Shown in pieces: positions 16,527 to 19,703 of a DNA stretch of 19,703 nt. Under the pieces are notes generated by a model. That model did no database searches. It worked only from the letters and a program-made list of their open reading frames with translations, and was not told the DNA's origin. The first letter of the stretch is position 1. Each line of letters begins with the position of its first letter. A program made the translations under genes and the position numbers. The DNA comes from Deferribacter abyssi (GTDB taxonomy: Bacteria > Chrysiogenota > Deferribacteres > Deferribacterales > Deferribacteraceae), in contig NZ_JAQNCS010000024.1 in the NCBI RefSeq assembly GCF_049472655.1, positions 1 to 19,703 on the forward strand, in the 5' to 3' direction.

Positions 16527-16761
16527 CTGGCGTCACCCCATTTTTTATAAAACCTTGTTTGGAGTTGTTTATGAAAAAACATTTTCTGGGTTCAAGATCC
16601 CATAAAACCACCATGGATGGTGGTTTTAGAGGAAATTGCCTCGAAGCAAAACCGGATGTTTTTCGAGAATGAAGAAAATGTTTTTTCATAAACAATAACA
16701 TGTAACTATCTGAAGTATATACATAAATTAGACTAGCAATAAAAAAATGGGGTAACTCCAG
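16527..16761. repeat. Nested inverted-repeat element with terminal inverted repeats (MITE-like or structured-RNA element)
   Basis: Non-coding element filling most of the ndk/rdgC divergent gap (16447-16819). Its ends are imperfect inverted repeats: 16527-16548 (CTGGCGTCACCCCATTTTTT then AT) and 16739-16761, differing by two bases and one extra T. Inside is a perfect 23-bp inverted repeat, 16565-16587 and 16673-16695. Inside that lie GGG/CCC (16588-16601), a perfect 11-bp stem AAAACCACCAT/ATGGTGGTTTT with a 2-nt loop (16604-16627), GAGG/CCTC (16629-16642) and CTCGA..AAAAC/GTTTT..TCGAG (16640-16667), giving a cloverleaf-like fold. No credible protein is encoded. A TAAAAAATCA direct repeat lies at 16762-16771 and, with one extra A, at 16504-16514; the left copy is 12 bp from the element end, so a target duplication is uncertain. 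Confidence 0.75.
16565..16695. repeat. Perfect 23-bp inverted repeat enclosing small hairpins
   Basis: Arms 16565-16587 (TTGTTTATGAAAAAACATTT and three further bases) and 16673-16695 are exact reverse complements with 85 bp between them. As RNA or cruciform DNA they would form a long AT-rich stem closed by a multi-hairpin junction. It is the core of the larger element. Confidence 0.85.
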
Positions 16762-16771
16762 TAAAAAATCA

Positions 16772-16800
16772 TTGCTTATTTTCTCTTTTTTATCTAATAA
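16772..16800 (+). promoter_or_regulatory. Probable promoter of the rdgC-like pair
   Basis: TTGCTT (16772-16777), a 17-nt spacer and TAATAA (16795-16800), predicting a start near 16807, just ahead of the GGAGG ribosome-binding site at 16811-16815. It begins ten bases past the repeat element's right end. Confidence 0.5.
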
Positions 16801-16819
16801 ACTTCTTTTTGGAGGAAAG

Positions 16820-17422
16820 ATGGGCATATTGAAAGGTAATTTGAGCTTTTTCAAGTTAAAATACGAGGGAAGTTTCCCAAACCTATTAACTGAAGTAATA
16901 GACAGGCTTAGCAATTTCTCCTTCGATAACATCTATGATGAATTAAAATATATAAATTATGGTTTCGTCCCTTTTAATTACCCAGAATTTGAATCTTTTG
17001 AGAGTGCTGAGATAACATTTGGAGAATATTTTGTTTTTTCTATTAGAATTGACGAAAAAAAAGTAAATAATAATTTTTTTCTTATAGAATTTGAAAAAGC
17101 AAAAAAACAGCTTAAACAAGAATCTGGTAAAAATAAACTTAACAAGTCTGATATAGAGTTTTTAAAATCATCTGTAACAAAAAAGATTTTAAAAGACACT
17201 CCTCCTTCAACTAATATTATAGAAATAATTATTGATATCAATCATTCAAGTATATTTGCAAGCAAGCTCAATAGTAAAGTTCTAGATACAATTACTCATC
17301 TTTTCAATGCTGCTTTTGATTTAAATGTATACAGAGAAACTTTATTAGAAACAATAAAAGCAAATATCGATGACTTAACCATTCTGGACGATTTGATAAA
17401 CACATTACCAACAAGTATATAG
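16820..17422 (+). CDS. RdgC-like protein, N-terminal part (split gene)
   Basis: The 200-aa product starts at ATG 16820 behind GGAGG (16811-16815, 4 nt spacer). It resembles the N-terminal half of RdgC-like proteins, the recombination-associated DNA-binding family, especially the divergent forms I recall from deltaproteobacteria and planctomycetes: MGILKGNLSFFKLKYEG, a YGFVPF segment, GEYFVFSIRIDEKKV, a charged helix EFEKAKKQLKQE, LNKSDIEFLKSSVTKKIL, then a beta region (IIEIIIDINHSSIFA) and HLFNAAFDL. RdgC binds double-stranded DNA as a ring and modulates RecA. The gene ends in two consecutive in-frame TAG codons (17420-17425), after which the same frame continues as the next cistron. Homology is by pattern memory; moderate certainty. 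Confidence 0.65.
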   Translation: MGILKGNLSFFKLKYEGSFPNLLTEVIDRLSNFSFDNIYDELKYINYGFVPFNYPEFESFESAEITFGEYFVFSIRIDEKKVNNNFFLIEFEKAKKQLKQESGKNKLNKSDIEFLKSSVTKKILKDTPPSTNIIEIIIDINHSSIFASKLNSKVLDTITHLFNAAFDLNVYRETLLETIKANIDDLTILDDLINTLPTSI

Positions 17423-17423
17423 T

Positions 17424-17437
17424 AGGAGGTTATTCTG
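17424..17437 (+). promoter_or_regulatory. Shine-Dalgarno and rare start codon of the second RdgC-like cistron
   Basis: AGGAGG at 17424-17429, spacer TTATT, then CTG. The ribosome-binding site overlaps the tandem stop codons of the upstream cistron, a layout suited to translational coupling. No ATG, GTG or TTG is available nearby in this frame. Confidence 0.6.
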
Positions 17438-17953
17438 GCACTTTTTATTTCAGGAAAAAAAAGAGACATCTCTTTTTTAGAGTCAGAGTTTTTAACGTAT
17501 CTCGTAATCAAATATTTTCTAAATAAAAATACTTTTACAATTGATAATATTTCCGCAACTTATGAAATTATTAAAAACATTCATCTTGAAGACGAAAATA
17601 CTTCTGAAAAAATAACTATAAGCAGTAATAATATCTCACAATGTAGAGAGCTTTTTACTGCCTTTGAAACATCTAAAAAAGTAAAACAAATTACAATAAA
17701 AATTCTTACAACAACTTTTCAAATGGAAACCACTTTTAAAACAGATCCATTACGAATTTCTAGTATAAAAGCTCCCAATCCTTTAGGGGAGGATCTTTCA
17801 GATAAAATATTAGAAAGAGTCTTGTATCTTAAATTTATATATAACTTTTTTGAAAACGAGCTTATAACTTTTGCAAAAACCAGGACTAAAGATAGTTGGA
17901 TAACCCTAATTGAATCTTTTAGAAACTTTTTATCATCTTCCAAAAACTATTAA
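17435..17953 (+). CDS. RdgC-like protein, C-terminal part, apparent CTG start
   Basis: An open frame of 172 aa in the same frame as the preceding gene, starting 12 bp after its first stop. AGGAGG (17424-17429) overlaps the second TAG and lies 5 nt before CTG (17435), the best-spaced candidate. ATT at 17432 is only 2 nt away, and the first in-frame ATG (17723) would discard over half the protein. The sequence (FLESEFLTYLVIKYF, a middle beta segment with CRELFTAFETSKKVKQITIKI, then DKILERVLYLKFIYNFFENELITFAKTR and SWITLIESFRNF) resembles the second half of long RdgC-like proteins, where FLGNEFLLWLW and LFEERV..F..W motifs occur as I recall. Ordinary translation from a rare start, or a degraded single gene, are both possible. 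Confidence 0.6.
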   Translation: MALFISGKKRDISFLESEFLTYLVIKYFLNKNTFTIDNISATYEIIKNIHLEDENTSEKITISSNNISQCRELFTAFETSKKVKQITIKILTTTFQMETTFKTDPLRISSIKAPNPLGEDLSDKILERVLYLKFIYNFFENELITFAKTRTKDSWITLIESFRNFLSSSKNY

Positions 17954-17979
17954 TTTTTTAGTACACAATTAAAAAATTA
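17951..17979. repeat. A/T-only 10-bp inverted repeat upstream of the kinase promoter
   Basis: TAATTTTTTA (17951-17960) and TAAAAAATTA (17970-17979) are perfect reverse complements separated by 9 nt. It begins in the stop codon of the second RdgC-like cistron and covers the -35 region of the kinase promoter. It could be an operator or a weak terminator; AT-only composition makes chance plausible. Confidence 0.45.
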
Positions 17980-17988
17980 TGTTATAAT
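17980..17988 (+). promoter_or_regulatory. Extended -10 promoter of the histidine kinase, predicted leaderless
   Basis: TGTTATAAT is a perfect extended -10 (TG-N-TATAAT) ending 5 nt before the ATG at 17994, so transcription should start at or near the start codon. No Shine-Dalgarno is present and no -35 box is visible. It is nearly identical in sequence and spacing to the site at 6405. Confidence 0.7.
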
Positions 17989-17993
17989 TAAAC

Positions 17994-19424
17994 ATGAAGG
18001 TTATAACATTAATAGAACAGTTATTTGGAATTAAAGTCAATAAGTTAGATATTCTATTCAATGATGCAAAATTATATTCATTTCATAAAAGTGACGATAA
18101 AGGATACAGTTTAGAACATAGTAATACACCATATTTGTTTAAACTCTCATATAATTCTCATAAAGAATTAGATGATTCTCAGAAAGACCTAATCCTAGAT
18201 TTACTTGAAACATACATCGAATTCCCAAATAATCTCAATTCACCAAACTTGCTAAAATGTATTGATACGTTAGACAGCATTATTCAGAAAGAAAATCTTG
18301 AAGTTATCTTAAAAAAGATTCTAAATCAATTATTAACAAATAATTATATAGAATGCGCTGGTATTTACTTTTTAAACGCCAAATTACTACAGCTACGAGG
18401 TTTAATATATAACGCAAAAAAAATGAATGAAAACTTTTATCTCTTTAAAAAAGAGATAATTAAAATTAAAGAAAGAAATGAACTAAGTGATATTTTATTT
18501 TTCGAACAAATAAAAAGGGTTTCCTTAATTAAAAACATATTTTTCCCTTTTGATAATTACGCTATCGGAATTTATACAAGTAAAGGTCCTGTCGGCTTAT
18601 TAGTAATTTCTATAAAACCAAGTCAAGAAATTTTTATAGAAAATATTTTAACTCTATATTCAAAGATTATTGCTCTTGCTTTTGAGTTTACTTCAACACT
18701 GAAAAAATATCAATTTGCTGTGGAAGACCTAAACTTTTTTAAAGAAAATATGTACAAAAATAGCAATCTCATAAACATGGGAAAACTAACAGCCACCATT
18801 GCACACGAACTAAAAAACCCTCTGGTATCAATAGGTGGTTTTACTAACAGACTAATAAAAATTACTACCGATGAACCGTCTCTTAGATACTTAAATATTA
18901 TTAAAAATGAAGTTGAAAGAATGGAAGTCCTCATTAAGGATTTATTATTTTATTCGAAAAATCTACAATTAATTCGAGAAAAAGTTAGCCTTCTAAATAT
19001 TGTAGAAGAAGCAATATCGATTCTTTTTGAAAAAATAAATTATAATGATATTGATGTAGATATAAAGATAAAGAAAGATATTTATTTATTAGTTGATAGA
19101 AATAAAATTTTACAAGTTCTTTTAAATATTTTTAATAATAGTATAGATGCAATGAAGGGTCTAGATAATAAAATTGAAATAACTTCTAGATTAACGAACA
19201 ATTATATTATATTAGAAATAATTGATAATGGCGTAGGAATACCTAAAGAAAATCTATCTAAAATATTTACTCCATTTTTTACAACAAAAGATAATGGTAG
19301 TGGATTAGGATTACCTATTTGTAAAAAAATTATGGAAGCACATAAGGGAGATATAAAGATTTTTTCTGATAAAAATGGAACAAAAATAGACTTATATTTC
19401 ATTAGGGAGGTTATAAATGAGTAA
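17994..19424 (+). CDS. Cytoplasmic GAF-type sensor histidine kinase
   Basis: Two-component sensor of 476 aa without any membrane helix, so it senses a cytoplasmic signal. Residues about 75-235 look like a GAF domain (ILKKILNQLLTNNYIECAGIYFLN ... YAIGIYTSKGPVGLLVISI). A short helical linker leads to the HisKA domain with phospho-acceptor His271 (ATIAHELKNPLVSIGG). The ATPase domain has the N box around Asn378-Asn382 (NIFNNSIDAM), the G1 box Asp411-Gly415 (DNGVGIP), the F box FTPFFTTK and the G2 box GSGLGL (435-440). All catalytic boxes are intact. It starts at ATG 17994 from a predicted leaderless transcript and overlaps the response regulator by 8 bp, its likely partner. The signal is unknown. 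Confidence 0.92.
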   Translation: MKVITLIEQLFGIKVNKLDILFNDAKLYSFHKSDDKGYSLEHSNTPYLFKLSYNSHKELDDSQKDLILDLLETYIEFPNNLNSPNLLKCIDTLDSIIQKENLEVILKKILNQLLTNNYIECAGIYFLNAKLLQLRGLIYNAKKMNENFYLFKKEIIKIKERNELSDILFFEQIKRVSLIKNIFFPFDNYAIGIYTSKGPVGLLVISIKPSQEIFIENILTLYSKIIALAFEFTSTLKKYQFAVEDLNFFKENMYKNSNLINMGKLTATIAHELKNPLVSIGGFTNRLIKITTDEPSLRYLNIIKNEVERMEVLIKDLLFYSKNLQLIREKVSLLNIVEEAISILFEKINYNDIDVDIKIKKDIYLLVDRNKILQVLLNIFNNSIDAMKGLDNKIEITSRLTNNYIILEIIDNGVGIPKENLSKIFTPFFTTKDNGSGLGLPICKKIMEAHKGDIKIFSDKNGTKIDLYFIREVINE

Positions 19425-19703
19425 AAAAATATTAATAATTGACGATGATCCTTCTATTAGATCATTTTATAAAGAATTTCTAAGAGAAGAAGGATTCGAA
19501 GTTAGTGAAGCAGGAAATGCAATAACTGGATTAAAATTGTACAAGGAACTCAAGCCAGACATAATATTGTTAGACATTAACATGCCAGATAAAAGTGGAT
19601 TGGATATTTTAAAAGAAATAAAAAAGAAAGACGAAAATATCCCAGTATTTTTACTTACAGCTCATGAAGATTACAAAAGAAGCTTTTCATCCCTTTATGC
19701 CGA
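19417..19703 (+). CDS. Response regulator receiver domain protein (3' partial)
   Basis: The 95 complete codons visible before the window ends form a CheY-like receiver: acidic pocket Asp9-Asp11 (IIDDDPSIR), phospho-acceptor Asp53 (LLDINMPDKSGLD) and switch Thr81 (LLTAHED). The conserved lysine region and any output domain lie beyond the edge, so it may be a stand-alone receiver or a transcription regulator. The ATG at 19417 has AGGGAGG (19404-19410) 6 nt upstream, within the kinase gene, and the two genes overlap by 8 bp. It is almost certainly the partner of the kinase. Confidence 0.93.
   Translation, partial: MSKKILIIDDDPSIRSFYKEFLREEGFEVSEAGNAITGLKLYKELKPDIILLDINMPDKSGLDILKEIKKKDENIPVFLLTAHEDYKRSFSSLYA

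Noticed and set aside
16457..16672. Small plus-strand reading frame inside the repeat element
   Set aside because: It is made of the inverted-repeat sequence and has no ribosome-binding site or recognisable domain. It is better explained as an accidental frame through a non-coding element.
16527..16761. The nested palindrome as an ndk or rdgC terminator
   Set aside because: It lies upstream of both divergent genes, so no gene transcript ends there.
16504..16771. TAAAAAATCA copies as a proven target-site duplication
   Set aside because: Only the right copy touches the element end; the left is 12 bp away with one extra A, and such A-rich words arise easily by chance here.
16447..16932. Upstream extension of ndk giving a 301-residue protein
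   Set aside because: The extra 162 codons run through the repeat element and the start of the divergent gene. NDK is complete at 139 aa with a strong ribosome-binding site at its own ATG.
17723..17953. A separate 76-aa gene starting at ATG 17723
   Set aside because: There is no ribosome-binding site before it. The frame is open back to a strong AGGAGG at 17424, and the upstream residues look like the same domain.
1..19703. CRISPR array, tRNA, rRNA, transposase or toxin-antitoxin pair
   Set aside because: Looked for on both strands: no regularly spaced repeats, no tRNA-like cloverleaf with conserved arms, and no matching protein motifs were found.

Overview
The window is a compact, strongly AT-rich bacterial chromosome segment. 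Gene content includes a chemoreceptor, a flagellar FliL-like protein, GlnD, a CoA-disulfide/persulfide-type reductase and the queA-tgt-yajC-secD-secF cluster. This fits a motile, anaerobic, sulfur-handling Gram-negative bacterium. My best guess is Deferribacterota or a similar low-GC anaerobe, but that placement is an inference from style and content, not a match to a genome.

Layout. Positions 2-2413 (+) hold a chemoreceptor cut by the left edge, with a cysteine-rich insert after the membrane and a C-terminal zinc-binding (CZB) domain. Positions 2511-6291 (-) are a tight operon, mtaB > rhodanese-fused CoA-disulfide reductase > purC, driven by a good promoter at 6326-6353. Positions 6420-9448 (+) are an orphan fliL-like gene overlapping glnD. 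Positions 9491-15863 (-) are thrC > queA > tgt > yajC > secD > secF: threonine synthesis, two queuosine tRNA enzymes and the Sec accessory translocase. Positions 16027-16446 (-) are ndk with its own terminator.

Positions 16527-16761 hold a 235-bp non-coding element between the divergent ndk and rdgC-like genes. It has imperfect terminal inverted repeats, an inner 23-bp perfect inverted repeat and several nested hairpins. Positions 16820-17953 (+) hold an RdgC-like protein split over two cistrons in one reading frame, separated by tandem TAG stops. The second cistron apparently starts at CTG behind a strong Shine-Dalgarno. Positions 17994-19424 (+) are a soluble GAF-type histidine kinase overlapping a response regulator that runs off the right edge.

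The most notable observations are the split RdgC-like locus, the nested-palindrome element, and two look-alike extended -10 promoters (6405 and 17980) placed so close to their ATG that the transcripts should be leaderless. The rest is ordinary core metabolism, translation, secretion and signalling. I found no rRNA, tRNA, CRISPR array, transposase or phage gene.
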